Positions 32,666-44,750 of a DNA stretch of 64,000 bases are shown here, in pieces. The stretch comes from Gamarada debralockiae (lineage: Eukaryota > Ascomycota > Leotiomycetes > Helotiales > Hyphodiscaceae): assembly GCA_002803225.1 (NCBI GenBank), contig NXFV01000570.1:1-64000 (forward strand), written 5' to 3'. The notes beneath the pieces were generated by a model that saw only the letters and a list, made by a program, of their open reading frames with translations, ran no database searches and was not told where the DNA came from. How positions within the stretch are numbered: position 1 is the first letter of the stretch; each line of letters opens with the position of its first letter. Made by a program: the position numbers and the translations under genes.

Positions 32666-34440
32666 TTACTCTCCGGTCATATTGACATGTACAGCCTTCG
32701 TCTGTGTATATCCCGCCAACCCCGCCTCGCCCAACTCCCGTCCAATACCACTCTGTTTAACACCACCAAACGGAACCCTATAATCCGAATCATTGCTCGA
32801 ATTGATCCACACCATACCAGCCTCAATTCTCTTCGCAACTCTATGCGCTCTCGTGATATCTTTTGTAAATACGGCAGAGCCCAAACCATATGTGGTATCG
32901 TTGGCCATATCTAGGGCTTCCTCCTCCGTCTTGAAAGACGCAATAACGACGAAGGGTCCAAAGACTTCCTCGCGGTAGATTTTCATGCTCGGCTTGACGC
33001 CTGTGAACACTGTGGGCATTACGAAGAAACCTTTTGATGAGGGTGTAGCTTTTGTATATGCTTCTCCGCCGGAAACGAGTGTTGCACCTTCTTCCTTGCC
33101 AGCCTTAATATATCCGAGGACCCGCTCGTATTGTGTCTTTGTAACTTGGGGTCCTTGGAAGGATGTTTCGGCGAAGGGGTCCCCGACGACGGAGAGTTCT
33201 TGGACTTGTTTCTTGAAGGCTTCGATGAAAGTTTCGTAGACGGCTTCTTGGACGAGAATTCGAGAGGTTGCCGTGCAGATTTGTCCTTGGTTGGACATGA
33301 TACCTTCGTGATGTTAGTGAGTGCAGTGCACCGGGATAACTTTGGTTTACCAATGTGAGCCCACTTAACAGCCTGCTTCATATCTGCATCATCAAATACC
33401 AAAAGTGGCGACTTTCCACCAGTCTCCAGTGTAATATTCTTCATGTTAACCGCAGCCATCTTCATGATCTCCTTTCCAGTTCCGGTGCTACCAGTAAACG
33501 CAATCTTATCAATTCCCAAATGAGTTGCAATAGCAGCTCCAGCCTCTCTTCCATATCCGTTCAAGATATTGACCACTCCAGGCGGGAATCCAGCCTCCTT
33601 GATCAGCTCCGCCAAGTAGAGAATACTCAAAGGAGTCTGCTCAGCAGCTTTAATGACAACAGTGTTTCCACATGCGAGCGCAGGACCCAATTTCCAAGCC
33701 GCCATAGCAAGAGGATAATTCCACGGGATGATCTGCCCGCACACACCAACCGGCTCCTTAATCGTATACGCCAACTTCGCAGGTCCGACATCGATTGTTT
33801 GGCCGTGAATCTTGTCTGCGTATCCGCCGTAGTATTTGAATACACCCTGAACCTCCGCGACATCGCCGTTCAGTGCATCTGTGTACACCTTTCCGTTGTC
33901 CCATGTCTCGATTGTAGCCAGTGTTTCGGCGTGCTTGCCAATGAGGTCGGAGAGGGTGATCATCAGGTTGCCGCGGTCGGTGGGAGCCAGGTCGCGCCAG
34001 GAGGGGTCTTTGAAGGCTTTTCGGGCGGCTACGACGGCGGTATCAACGTCTTCGACTGTTGCGGCGTAGACAGAGGCAATTTCGGATTCATCGCTAGAAG
34101 CTGTCAGCAGATGCAGATGCTGAGGGTAAAGGGCAACATACGTTGGGTTGATGGAAGTGAGTTTCTGGCCATTGCTGCTCTTCACCCATTCATTGTTGAT
34201 GAAGAGACCAGTTGGTTGAGTGTATTTTCTGCCATTGGGAGCAATGAGTTCGATTGAGAGGTCAGACATCTTGGCGGATGTGCGGAATGATCTGCGAAGT
34301 GGTATCTGGATGCTGATCGTCGGAGAAGGTAAGCAGAGTCGAAAGTGGGGAGCTGATTGTGGATGGCAGAGTTGAGATCGCGCTTGTTGAAAGATTGCTC
34401 GACGAAGCTGCGATGGTAGAGTGAGAAGGAATTTAGACAT
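32666..34440 (-). CDS. NAD(P)+-dependent aldehyde dehydrogenase
   Basis: Three exons (34142-34440, 33351-34093, 32666-33303) encode 559 residues of the ALDH superfamily, oxidising aldehydes to acids. Landmarks: GLFINNEWVKSSNGQK near the start of the fold, IPWNYPLAMAAWKLGPAL, FTGSTGTGKEIM (cofactor loop), catalytic Glu ~323 in ITLETGGKSP, and the nucleophile Cys ~357 in SNQGQICTATSR, just after intron 2. It ends GYTQTKAVHVNMTGE. The first ATG (34440) adds ~60 residues rich in Arg, Ser and Leu with almost no acids (MSKFLLTLPSQLRRAIFQQ), a likely mitochondrial presequence. A second ATG (MSDLSIELIAPNGRKY) matches the usual start of cytosolic AldA-type enzymes, so dual targeting from two starts is possible. 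Similarity to A. nidulans AldA is clear; substrate is not determined. Confidence 0.93.
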
Positions 34441-35825
34441 CAAAAGAAAAAGGAAACACGATGCTCCACGATCGAGGAAGATTTTATGTGATGCAGCAGC
34501 TTCAAAGGTGGTGTGAAAGCGGGGCACGCTGCAGTGGTGGTCCCAAATAACTACCTTTTCGAGTGGATAAAGCTTGCGACAAGGGAAGTGAGCTCTCCGA
34601 GTCCGTGATTTGAGGATAGAACTGCCTATTACAGCGAGGTGGGAGATATCCCCGCAATAAACCAGCCTCCAATGGAATGGGACTTTGTGATAGAGCTTTT
34701 GAGGCTTTTGATCTTGAAATGACTAAGAGAATGTGAAAGATGGATGTTCGATCAATGCCCTTTCCTAGGAGTTTTATCGCGAGGTAGATAGATAACAAGG
34801 AAGGGAAGGAGCAAAAAGCCAGGACCATCGGAGGTTTTCTTCTCAGCAGCCGGCCCTAAAAATAATCTGGAGTCTAGCGGGACGGGAGCTTCCCCTCACA
34901 CGTGATCCTCAGCTGTTACGTACGCGATATCGACCTGCAGGAAGACCGTTTTAAAACGAACCTCAACAGTAGAAGATCCTTGTAGGGGGAATTGAGAACT
35001 GGTAAAGGCCGATACTGACGCAAATCCAAGCTGTTGGCAAAGGTGCAGAACAATCACGAAGACCGAAGTCGGTCTACGAAGGCATCTCGGTCTCAAATCT
35101 CACGGATCTGGAAGCCCAAAAAGTCCAGTTATGGCGGGCAACAATATAAATTTGACTGCCAGCTCTCAACCCATCCAAAATAACACCTGGCTTATAAAAT
35201 ATACAGTCGTTGTACAGTCTGGTCTTTTGTATATCCTTCCCCACCCAGTCTCCTTATAGTCCCGTCCATTCCTTCGGTATTTCCTCCACTCCCACCTCAA
35301 AGCAAAATGCCGCTCCAAGACTCCCCTCCTCATTTACCCTCGTTTCCTTTCCTCCTCTCCCACCTAGAAAACAATATGCCGCCCAGGAACACCTGATAGA
35401 CAAATAGATCCCAAACGATACTCTGCCCGGACTCCTGACTGACGGATTATAAGCCAAAGGAAAGAGATAAGCAAGATAGTTGAACAGGAGAATAGCACAT
35501 GCCACCAGGGGGTATAAAACAACTTCGAATGGAAATATCTCGGTTGCCCGATCAATGCAGCCTCTTGTTGGAATCTTTGCTCGCTGATGAAAAACAAAAC
35601 GGAAAATAGCAGGTACGTAGTGTAGAAGTATACAAATGAACAAATTTGCTCGCTCAGCAAGGCGCTATAATTATGGTGATGTTGATAGGTACAGTGGCGT
35701 ACGAAAATGCGGTGCGATGCTATGTAGTGGTGATGTGCTGTTCTCCATCACAATATGTGTCGAACATAACATTATTCGACGTCTCGTCGTCCCTCGAAAA
35801 CGCCGGAAGTTGGCATATTAGGTGA
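34441..35825. other. Intergenic
   Basis: Promoter side of the aldehyde dehydrogenase and 3' flank of the bZIP gene. A CACGTG lies near 34900. No supportable gene; the frames at 35254-35643 look like chance open reading in the bZIP 3' region. Confidence 0.45.
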
Positions 35826-37634
35826 TTATCGTCTTCCACCTCTTTCGCTCGGCCAGCCCCTCTCATACGTGCCTGACGGACCTCTCACATACGGATCATA
35901 AGGCGGTGGAGGCGGCTCAGCAGTTGTCGCAGGCGCAATATTCGGTCCCGTCATTGGGTTCTGCTGTGCGGCAGTATTATCGATTCGCAGAGGCGGTAAA
36001 CTCGTAGTTCCAGGCGGATATCCAGGAGCTGGAACTGGAGGTAGCGTTGAAGCTGGAGGAAGTGTATACGGTACATTAGTGAAGTCCCCAGAAACGTCCG
36101 TCCTCCTCCTTCTCGGAGCTCGCTCTTGTGGCGTCTCCTGCTGAAATCCCATCGTCGGCCCTTGTTGCGAAGGAGGTGGAGGCGGAGGACCCCCAAGCGT
36201 CATCCCAGGTCCCTGAAACGAACCCGTCCTCATACTCTGCGGACTGGGTGGGGCCTGCATAGCCAAATGGCGCATCTCCGGCGTCCTAAACACCACATCG
36301 CGAAACCGATCCCTCTCCCCACGATAAAAGTCCCTCTCCTGCTCCAACTCCCGCACCTTGCGCTCCAAATCTCGATTCTGGCTCTGCATCTTCTCAATCG
36401 TCGTATTCGCCTCGCGCTCCTTCTCCTTCCTTCTTTGACGGAATCGCGCCGAGGCCCCTGCGTTGCGTGCACGTTTCTCGTCAGCTAACCGCGACGCTTG
36501 GTGAACGTCCACGGGCACGTTATAGATGCCTTGCGACGTGGTTATTGTCAGGACTTGGATGGGATCTGAGGCTGACGTTTGTCTGCTTGCAGATGCTGAT
36601 GCAGAAGCAGGCGCGCTGCTCACTGTGCTACTACTGCCAGGCTGGGCCTGCTGCTGGGATGGAGGTGGAGGAGCGCTGTACGGACCTTCTGTGGTCGATG
36701 ATGTGCCTGCTTGTCCTCCTGGTCCTGCTGCAAATTGCATCCCTCCTCCTGCCTGTGCGAAAGTCGAGCCGGGGAAATAACCTTGGGTGCTTGGAGGTGG
36801 GCCTCCCTTGTAAAGATAGGAGGCTGGTGATGTTTGGCTGGATGATGGATTTTGCGACGACTGGGAGATGCTGGGACTGGCGCTTTGGGAATGTGGAGTA
36901 CGTCCTGGTGCTTGCATTGTGTTGCTTGTCCGCCGGGGTGTTGAAGCTGGAGGTGGAAAGCCGTAATGCTGTTGGCTTTGGCTTTGTCCAGGAGGAGTCG
37001 GCATTGGCGGTACATCTGACGACTGGCCAGGTTCAGCAGTGTATGCACGACTCCGCCCAGATAGGAATGGAGATCGCGCTGCATCAATGGTTGCTTGCCC
37101 CCTGCCTCGCCCAATACTGACATTCCGAGGTGATCTTGGAGTCAAAATGGGCCGGGCCCTTGGAAATGTCGCGCTGTAGCTTGGTTGCATCGGCGGAGTA
37201 CCGGTAGCTGGCTGCTGACCGGGAAACGTATGTTGTGAAGCTGTTGAAGGGCTTGCGCCGAATTGCGAAGGAGGTCCAACTGCTGAGAGAGGCGACTCTG
37301 TCTCGCCGCCACTCACTCTACTTCCAGAGGATGGTGTGCCTTCTGGTTCTGTCGGGTTCAATATTGAATGAACGCCCAGATCTCTAGATGGTCCCGATCT
37401 CCAGTCGTCTCCAGATGGCGCCGGTTGAAGAGGTCGCCCATATTGAGGAGAGGGCAATAGTTGCGGAGCTTGCGAAGGAAACCCTCGACCTTCGAGCTGC
37501 TCCGCTAGTTGAGGCTCAACTTGTTGCCCTCCTTGTTGGGCATCATCTCGAAGCTGTACAGGCGGTAAAGTGATATTTTGACCATCTGGAGGTGAGCGAG
37601 ATGCAGGACGAGACGCAGAAGGCCGCTGCGACAT
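35826..37634 (-). CDS. bZIP transcription factor with long disordered N-terminus
   Basis: At least 602 residues in one open frame. The basic region and zipper start at about residue 385: DEKRARNAGASARFRQRRK, followed by EKEREANTTIEKMQSQNRDL and a heptad-like stretch ERKVRELEQERDFYRGERDR. It is preceded by the phrase QGIYNVPVDVHQASRLADEK. The rest is Pro/Ser/Gln-rich, with runs of Pro and an Ala/Ser repeat. I take ATG 37634 as the minimal start, but the same frame stays open upstream to 37904 and reads SPEILEKRLADFVSKLNSY and QQSWEGAGKRQC, which looks like real protein. An acceptor (ctacag) at 37770 would fit a further 5' exon. The true N-terminus is therefore probably longer. The bZIP subfamily is not clear to me. 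Confidence 0.85.
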   Translation of the reverse strand: MSQRPSASRPASRSPPDGQNITLPPVQLRDDAQQGGQQVEPQLAEQLEGRGFPSQAPQLLPSPQYGRPLQPAPSGDDWRSGPSRDLGVHSILNPTEPEGTPSSGSRVSGGETESPLSAVGPPSQFGASPSTASQHTFPGQQPATGTPPMQPSYSATFPRARPILTPRSPRNVSIGRGRGQATIDAARSPFLSGRSRAYTAEPGQSSDVPPMPTPPGQSQSQQHYGFPPPASTPRRTSNTMQAPGRTPHSQSASPSISQSSQNPSSSQTSPASYLYKGGPPPSTQGYFPGSTFAQAGGGMQFAAGPGGQAGTSSTTEGPYSAPPPPSQQQAQPGSSSTVSSAPASASASASRQTSASDPIQVLTITTSQGIYNVPVDVHQASRLADEKRARNAGASARFRQRRKEKEREANTTIEKMQSQNRDLERKVRELEQERDFYRGERDRFRDVVFRTPEMRHLAMQAPPSPQSMRTGSFQGPGMTLGGPPPPPPSQQGPTMGFQQETPQERAPRRRRTDVSGDFTNVPYTLPPASTLPPVPAPGYPPGTTSLPPLRIDNTAAQQNPMTGPNIAPATTAEPPPPPYDPYVRGPSGTYERGWPSERGGRR

Positions 37635-40600
37635 CGAGTCCTGATCCCCTAACCCTGGACGGTCCCGAGGACCGGGACATTGACGTTTCCCCGCGCCTTC
37701 CCAACTCTGCTGGTAGCTATTAAGCTTAGATACGAAATCAGCAAGACGCTTTTCGAGAATCTCTGGCGACTGTAGTCTCGGAAATCGATTTAGTTTTGGT
37801 GAGGTCTGTGATTCTTCTGCAGCAAAAGTAACAAAACTCTCGCACGACGGGCGACTGAGGAAACCTTGTACAGCCAGAGCGAATGATGGTTGCGGGCTCG
37901 CCGGTTAGGCTTCCCAGCAAGCGTTGAGAGGTCAGCGCTGATTGCTATTCCGAGCGTTTTGGCTCTAACCGTTTCGTCTGAACCGTTCAAGTGCAGAGCA
38001 TTGCTCGTGCGCCGCACCAGGGCTCTATTATGATGTACTCGTGTTGTTCCTGTGCGATGAGTTGTTTGACAAGGATGTGCGGGAGACGATGAACGTGATC
38101 GAGGGAACTTGCTTGGAAGAGGAATGCAGTTTGTTGGTACGGTTTGGAACAGGTGATCACTGTCAAAATCACTTGGATTAGATTATTTGCGCGCATGTAA
38201 TAGCACAACCGGCGATGATAACAAAACCAGAGAAAAGGACGCAGACTTACCAAGAAGTGGGGAGGGCTTGAGATAGACGGACCACTCATGAGCTTGAAGT
38301 CCAACTGTGCTTCGCGACTGGCCGGGAAAAGCTGATTGATCTGAGTAATAGTAGGCCTCTCGAGCCTGTGTAATATTCTATAGGCTGAAGCAACGCCCTC
38401 ATATAAAAATATCTTGGGTCTCTTATGGCTGTGGGATGATGTTGGATGACGCTTTTAGCTTTACGCAGCTTTCTTTCATCTGCCAGCATTGTTCTTGATT
38501 CGGGGAGCACCCAAGCTTTGTGGACTTCGAATCTAACCAGTCCGACGCCCATACCCACAGACACTTGCTCATTTACGGTACCAAATCCTCAAGAATCATG
38601 AATCGTCCAGGGTCCTAGTCGTAGCGGGTCTTTTTGGTAGGAGCAAGCTGGGGTGCTTTCGAGGCTGCAGGCGTTGGTTTGCAGTAGCGGAGGAGCCAAG
38701 GTACCGGGGCCAGAGCAGGCTCAGAGGATGTGGTGCTCGAACAAGCCGTCGAGGGGCAAGGGAGCTTTTCCCAGGAAACTTTTGCTGGCACTGGGATGTG
38801 GAACTCGCGCGGAAGACGGGAGACCATGCGCAGGTAAACCCCTGTGTATCACGTTATATTATGGGTACTTGGCACTAACGGGCGCAATGGATATGGAAAC
38901 TGCTAGCAGGAGGTGACCTAGTCTTCTAACAGGCTAGGTGTCGCCGATGGTTCATCCTACTTGGACGTGTTAGGCCTCAGGTCGCCGTTAGCAACTTTGA
39001 TTTCAGCGCGCTGAAGAGACACGACCAACCTTCTCTCAGCGTAGTTCTTCAGCGCTGTCAGCGCCCAGCGCAGTGCCTAACGGTAAAAGACTCTGGAATT
39101 AACTTGTTCTAAACTTTGGTGATTAACCCGCAGTAGCCCGCTGGCGAAACGTGCTGAACGATGAACCACGAAGTCCTGGAAGCCCTGTAATTAATTTGGC
39201 AAACGTGACTATCTTAAAATTGCCCTTGGCGATGCTGTTGCCGAGCTCACTTTCTTTTGCCAGGTGCTGTTTTCCGCCTAGGGAATATTCATAGATTACA
39301 CCCTGGCACAACTGATTAAAACCGTATCGTTGTGCATTAGTATATCCGTTGCCTGCAGGTCGAAATAGTGTGGTGAATTGGTTGGTAACTTTACGAATGA
39401 ATGACTGCAAACCGGACCTGGAAGAACACTGTCGCCGATGCATCTGCCTCACAGATCTCTCAATTGGGAAGCCACTTTCTTAATTTAGGCGTTCATCCGC
39501 TCTGAAAAGCCGCTGGGAGGCGTAATAACAGGCGAGTGAAGTTGCCTACCGTTCTCAGTAACCTGAAGGGAATCCGAAGGCTTGCTCCCGAGTCTTTGGA
39601 ATCGCTGAAGAACAAACATCGTAAGGACGAGCGGAAATCCTTCTTGATTTCATGGGCATTATTGGTGGGTGCCTTCCCTATGAACCGACATCCTTTTCTG
39701 TCTTCAATCTGCAGCCATATCTGATTCGTTCACTTGGGGCCTCCTTGATCCCTTGTCAAAATTTAAATAACTTGTGCTGGCAGGGTTTGTTTCTGTGCAT
39801 CGCTGGAATCAAGTCCAATGATCCCAGAAAACCACGAGAACCCCAGGTTACACCCATGATAACTCCTACATTAGAGGGAAGCCCTCCAAGGGGCGATGCA
39901 CAGGAACAACTGCAGAATGATGTAGGAAACTGAAAGTGGCCCTTGTCGGCATATACCCCTCCTAATCACTTCGTGTCGACACATCCGACTTTCTAATTGC
40001 ACTCAAAATTGCCCATTTCCTTTTCATAAAAAGAAAGACCGGCACCGTTCGCATCGAAGACCTCAATCGCTAATCTTAATACAAATAATTTCAACCCATG
40101 CTAAGGGAAGGTCAGATGGTCATCCGGTCATCCATTGCATGGCCCCCAGGTCCATCAGCATTCCACATTTCTTGTCGTAAGCTGGCCCAGAGCACTGGGG
40201 AGCGGCAGCAAGATGAGCTGCAGTAGCTCAGCCCGCGCACTGATATCTGTGAGTTTGAAATCCTGGAGGACATCCCCGATTGGGACTTCCAGAAGGTCGG
40301 TGGAACAGCAGACTCAGGTCCCATTTAGCAATTGCCCTGAGAGTGACTGATCAATAGTTCATATCCTGACCAACATGACCAGCAGGATAACATTACTATT
40401 GCGCAAGAAAATGCATGGTCAGAAAAGCCTCTACCTGGCTCTTGCTATTCATCAAGAGATCTTGATAGGATATATATTACTGGAGAAGTCATGCGACGCG
40501 CCGTGCCGCTGAAGAGTAGCGATTGGGATTTCTTCCGCCAATCCATACCGTTGTGCATGTGTGATGCGCATGGCGGCCCAAAGCAACGCGTGCTGTATGT

Positions 40601-43600
40601 GTACCTGACGTCGACTTGGAAGATCATACATATCATATGATGGTCTAATGAAAATCTGGGCTAGAATCGGGAAGGGACGAGATATATGCAGATCCAGATA
40701 TCCTGATTATGGTTGATCAACCTTCTCAGATTCTTTTTCGAGGTCTGATCTCTCAAAACTCGAAAGTCGACAAGAAGTTGAAATGACGCGGATGAGGTTC
40801 ACGACGGATCGTCAGCGGCTGGGGTGAACAAAAGCAATCATGAAACGCCGACGAGTGTGATTCGGCGTGAATGGTGCGTGACAGCGGTCGTTAAGTGTCA
40901 GCCATTCTCCGGCCGTCCTCGAATTTCCAACAGTTACCAGAACCGCGATCTTGTCTCAAGTCGGTAATTATGTGCGCCATAATGTCTTTAAACGACAATC
41001 ACCATTGGTCTTGTGTTTCCTTCACGGCCCCAGGAAAGGTCGTCCGGGCCTCCACTAACAGCCGGTAAAAGCCTGCTATTATTATCAGTCGGGCTAGAGT
41101 TCCTTCGGATGCGGGCCTTAAACTGGACGCCTTGCAACCCTCGAACTTGATGTCGAACCGGAGTAGAACTTTGGATCGTCGGCCAACTTTTCTTAGTGTA
41201 AGTTCCTGCTAAGCCTGCGGAGATGGGCGACGGGATGTTTTCATCCTGTTTATGAGTTGCTGAAGATTGAAGATCATCGCAGTTTTCAGATAAGAGAGAA
41301 ATTTTGCTGCATCTGCGAGCGACGAGTCCCGAATCAGGGATCTCCTGCTTTGCACTCGTTCCTAAACTCAAAATGGCTCCACTCAACGCGACATCTCGAT
41401 GAAGCGATTAGTATTTCGCAGAATCTGCAACCTTGCTCCGATATATTTGAGGCCTTATGGAGACCGTGAACTTCCTGCAGAGAGCTGGAGTACCTCTTTA
41501 TTCCGTCGTTTTCAGGTTCAAGTCCCTCGTGTCTCCCAAAATCGCAACCCTCTTCGTCCCTTGTTCCCATCTCGAGAATAATAACTCCGATGCCGCCGAG
41601 ATTTTAGGGTTCAGAGCAGAACCCAACTGGTTGGTACAGTAATTTAGCGTAAGTCGATGCTGACCCGCCTCACCGCACTTCTGGATCACCTCTCCCGAGA
41701 GCCGTTCATTTCTCAAACAGCGGCCAAAACTAGCCAACGGGACCTTGCTGCCGCATCTCAATTAGCTCTGGAACCTCGGCTACGAACGAGGGGCTTGTCA
41801 TCAGAGATCGAACTTCGGAGAGTTAAGACCTTCTTTTACCCTTCTTGGAGAGCTCGCAGCAGCTCAGCTCCATATTGAGCCGACTAGCTGGTGGGTGCAA
41901 AATTGAGCTTGTTCCATCAAGTATCCAAAGTCTGGAAATTGGAGTCTGGAGATGTACTATTTTGATCCTCGGAATTGAGAGTGAGGTCATCCAAGCGATC
42001 AATGCGAGGCAAATCACATCATATTCGTTCGAATCTGGACGTTTGAGTATCATCACCTCAAGGCGACCCATCTTCCTTATCATGCCAAAAACGAGGCAGC
42101 CAGAGATGCTCAGAGTTGGGACGAGGCGAAACCTGCATTTTCTGTTGATTGGCCTCCCGCGTCCCACCCACCCCACGAAGACTGCATTCCAATCCCCGCA
42201 ACTGCAGAATACAGCATACAGTAGTGTTAACGGACGCGCATGTCAGGCCAGTCATGTGCTTGGACTGTAATGTGATTGCGTGGAGTAATTGCTTGAAACG
42301 GACATTTTTAAAAAATATCCGCATAAAGGACGAAAATAGAGAGGTTTGAACTTTGAAGCAAAAGATCGGCTGAGATCTGCTGTTGAAGGCTCAGGAACAG
42401 CCTCACGATGACCAGAGACCTATTGGGATTAACGCTTCGCCTTCATGACCGCATTGGAGAAGCGGCACAGAAACTCGGTGTGACTGTGATGAGTCGACTT
42501 GGATGATCAGGATCGAAATCCTTGTTTGAAGTACGTAGCACAACTGCAAAAGAATGGACAGCTTCCAAAGCCCTGGTTTTCTTCTAGGCTTTCTTTTACT
42601 CTTCCCGTGTGTTCCGCGAAGAAGCAATCCCACGTTCTCTGATGTCCAGACCCTGACACAAAACATGACTAAACTCTCCTTCCGAACGTTACTCAAAGAC
42701 ATACAGCCGACGACTCAAACATGCATGAAGAAGCACGAGGCGTTCGGAATATTTGTTTTTTTGCATAATCAATGATCTGTGCATCTCGGTCGTGCCCTGT
42801 CCCCTGAGAGGCTGGCCTTTACTTCAGTGAGGCACTTTGTACCGTAGCTCAGCGATTGTCCCGCGGGGACCCCCTAGTATTTGTCACGTAGTTCACGATA
42901 ATATCTAAAAACCTTTAGCAGAGAAACTAGGTCCAGGTTTGAAATGACAGCGCAAACTCCCCGTCTGCATTAGGGCGCTTTTACTTGCTCTGAATGCCGA
43001 ACAGCGGTCTGCCGGCCACATCGTTTTAGATCCGGTATGCACGTTGGCATGTCGTGTTCTTGCGCACATTTCAAGTGATGTGATGAGATGGCGCGATTAT
43101 TTCATGCACGTGCGATCAACGCAAGTGAGAAAGTCGCCCGAATTGTGATTGCAAGCACCACTGGCGCACACCGTCCTCCTTACGCAACAATGGCCGCCAT
43201 GGGCGTTGTCTAATGGAGGGTCCTTAATAATTGTGGCGGTCAGAGAATGTTTCTGTTTCTTTTGTTTGGGCGTTCTAGCGTCTTATTTTGTCTTTCGTTC
43301 CTAGCGTGGCTGATAGGCGGATCAAAAAAAGCCAGATATGATAACCAAAAGACCCTGTATTTCATCCCCTATTAACCTCAGTCCAGCCTCAGTCCAAGAG
43401 CTTTTCTCCAAGGCTGCGTCATGCAGTGTTCAGTTTTTATCTGAGTCCAGTGGAAAACAAAGTTATGTATCGCACATCATCTCAAGTCCGGACAGCTGGA
43501 AAATCCCTGAGTTCATCTGTTGATAAAGGTTTCCCTGCACGGCAACTTTCGTGGTCAGTCCCATGACCATCTATTTTAGCATGTACAGATGCTGTGCATT

Positions 43601-44750
43601 GAACTAGTCGCTGTTGCGAGGCTGCAGCTCTACTGCGGTATAATACTCTAATTCAACCATGAACGCGCTCGTTGTGAGTTCACGCTCGAAGACAATGTTG
43701 ATCCGTGCTTTGGAACTGACTGACACCAAATGAAATTGCCCTCTTTCCCAAATACACTTTGTGGAGACGAGAAGTATTAAAGTCTATTTTTGACAAGGAG
43801 CATTAATGAGAGTTGGGACGAGAGGAACGAGTACGAGGAAGCAAGAGTTGGATATCCTTTCCTAGCGAAATGAACAACCACAATGCCATGAAAATTTTAT
43901 TTAACAATCACGAAGATACTTCAATAAAGAATGTCCTGGATACCCAATATCAATTGTTTTGATCGCTACGCAACTCAAACCTAAAGTCATGGCCAAATTT
44001 TTGTATCCACGATGCTCCTGGTCGTGCTTCCAAAAGGTGACGAGACGAAAACTCAATATGAGGTTCATCGGCGCCCGCAATTTGACATGCCTGAACGATC
44101 CAAGCACATGTCTCAAGAGCAAGAGAACAGAAAGTATCAATGGCGAGGAAAGAGTCGGATTTGGATTACCCCTTGGGTCTCGTGTGCCATGTATGGAATA
44201 AGATATCTGATGTTGTACGCAATATAACGAGATGCCACAAACAGGCAGAACTCCATGAGAATAGCCGCGCCAGCATTGGGTCAGTGCGCCACATCTCTAT
44301 GCAGCAAAGGAGAAGTACAGTGGCAAAGATCATATTGACTTCGCAGAGGTTGGCTCCGAAATGCCTCGTTGGCAGCGGAATTGAGGCCCGTCAACCGAAC
44401 GAGACAGTTGTGCCAGAACAAAAGTGAAATATATATCCAAAAGACCTGCCTCTCTAAGAACATTTCCCCCTCGCTCGAGCCTTGTGTATCTGCCCATTGA
44501 AGCCATTCCCAATAATCCTCAGTCGTTTTATTTGTCCTCAGCACGCTTTTAAAATTGTTGAAGTTAAGCGCGTCGAGGGAACTCCGAAAGTTCAGCGTCC
44601 TCGCTTCCGCCGCGGGCGCGCGATGACTTCATAATCTTCCTCCCCAACCTTTCCGCCCCGGCCCGCCGTCAACCAAACCTCATCCCTATCCTATTCTTCG
44701 ACAGGTGGCAGTGGCCTCTCTCCTTTTTCTGCATAACAACGACTGAAAAG
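37635..44750. other. Gene-poor stretch of about 7 kb
   Basis: Apart from the possible bZIP 5' exon below 37904, no gene is supportable. Open frames are all under 145 codons, overlapping and without domains. Around 38998-39075 the hexamer CAGCGC/GCGCTG recurs, including the palindrome TCAGCGCGCTGA. The stretch has ordinary base composition and no obvious AT-rich RIP signature, so it is not simply a degraded transposon island. Confidence 0.45.

Noticed and set aside
35254..35643. 129-residue minus frame with hydrophobic stretch
   Set aside because: Lies in the 3' flank of the bZIP gene on the same strand; no homology recognised and looks like UTR.
36467..37123. Long open frames on both strands within the bZIP gene
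   Set aside because: Alternative frames of GC-rich, Pro/Gln-rich coding sequence.
38615..38827. 70-residue minus frame beginning MVSRLPREF
   Set aside because: Too short and isolated; no splice or domain evidence.
40988..41386. 132-residue minus frame in the gene-poor stretch
   Set aside because: No recognisable motif, and neighbouring frames on both strands are equally open.
43088..43216. Small plus frame beginning MARLFHARAINASEK
   Set aside because: 42 codons, no supporting context; a possible short peptide but no evidence beyond an ATG.
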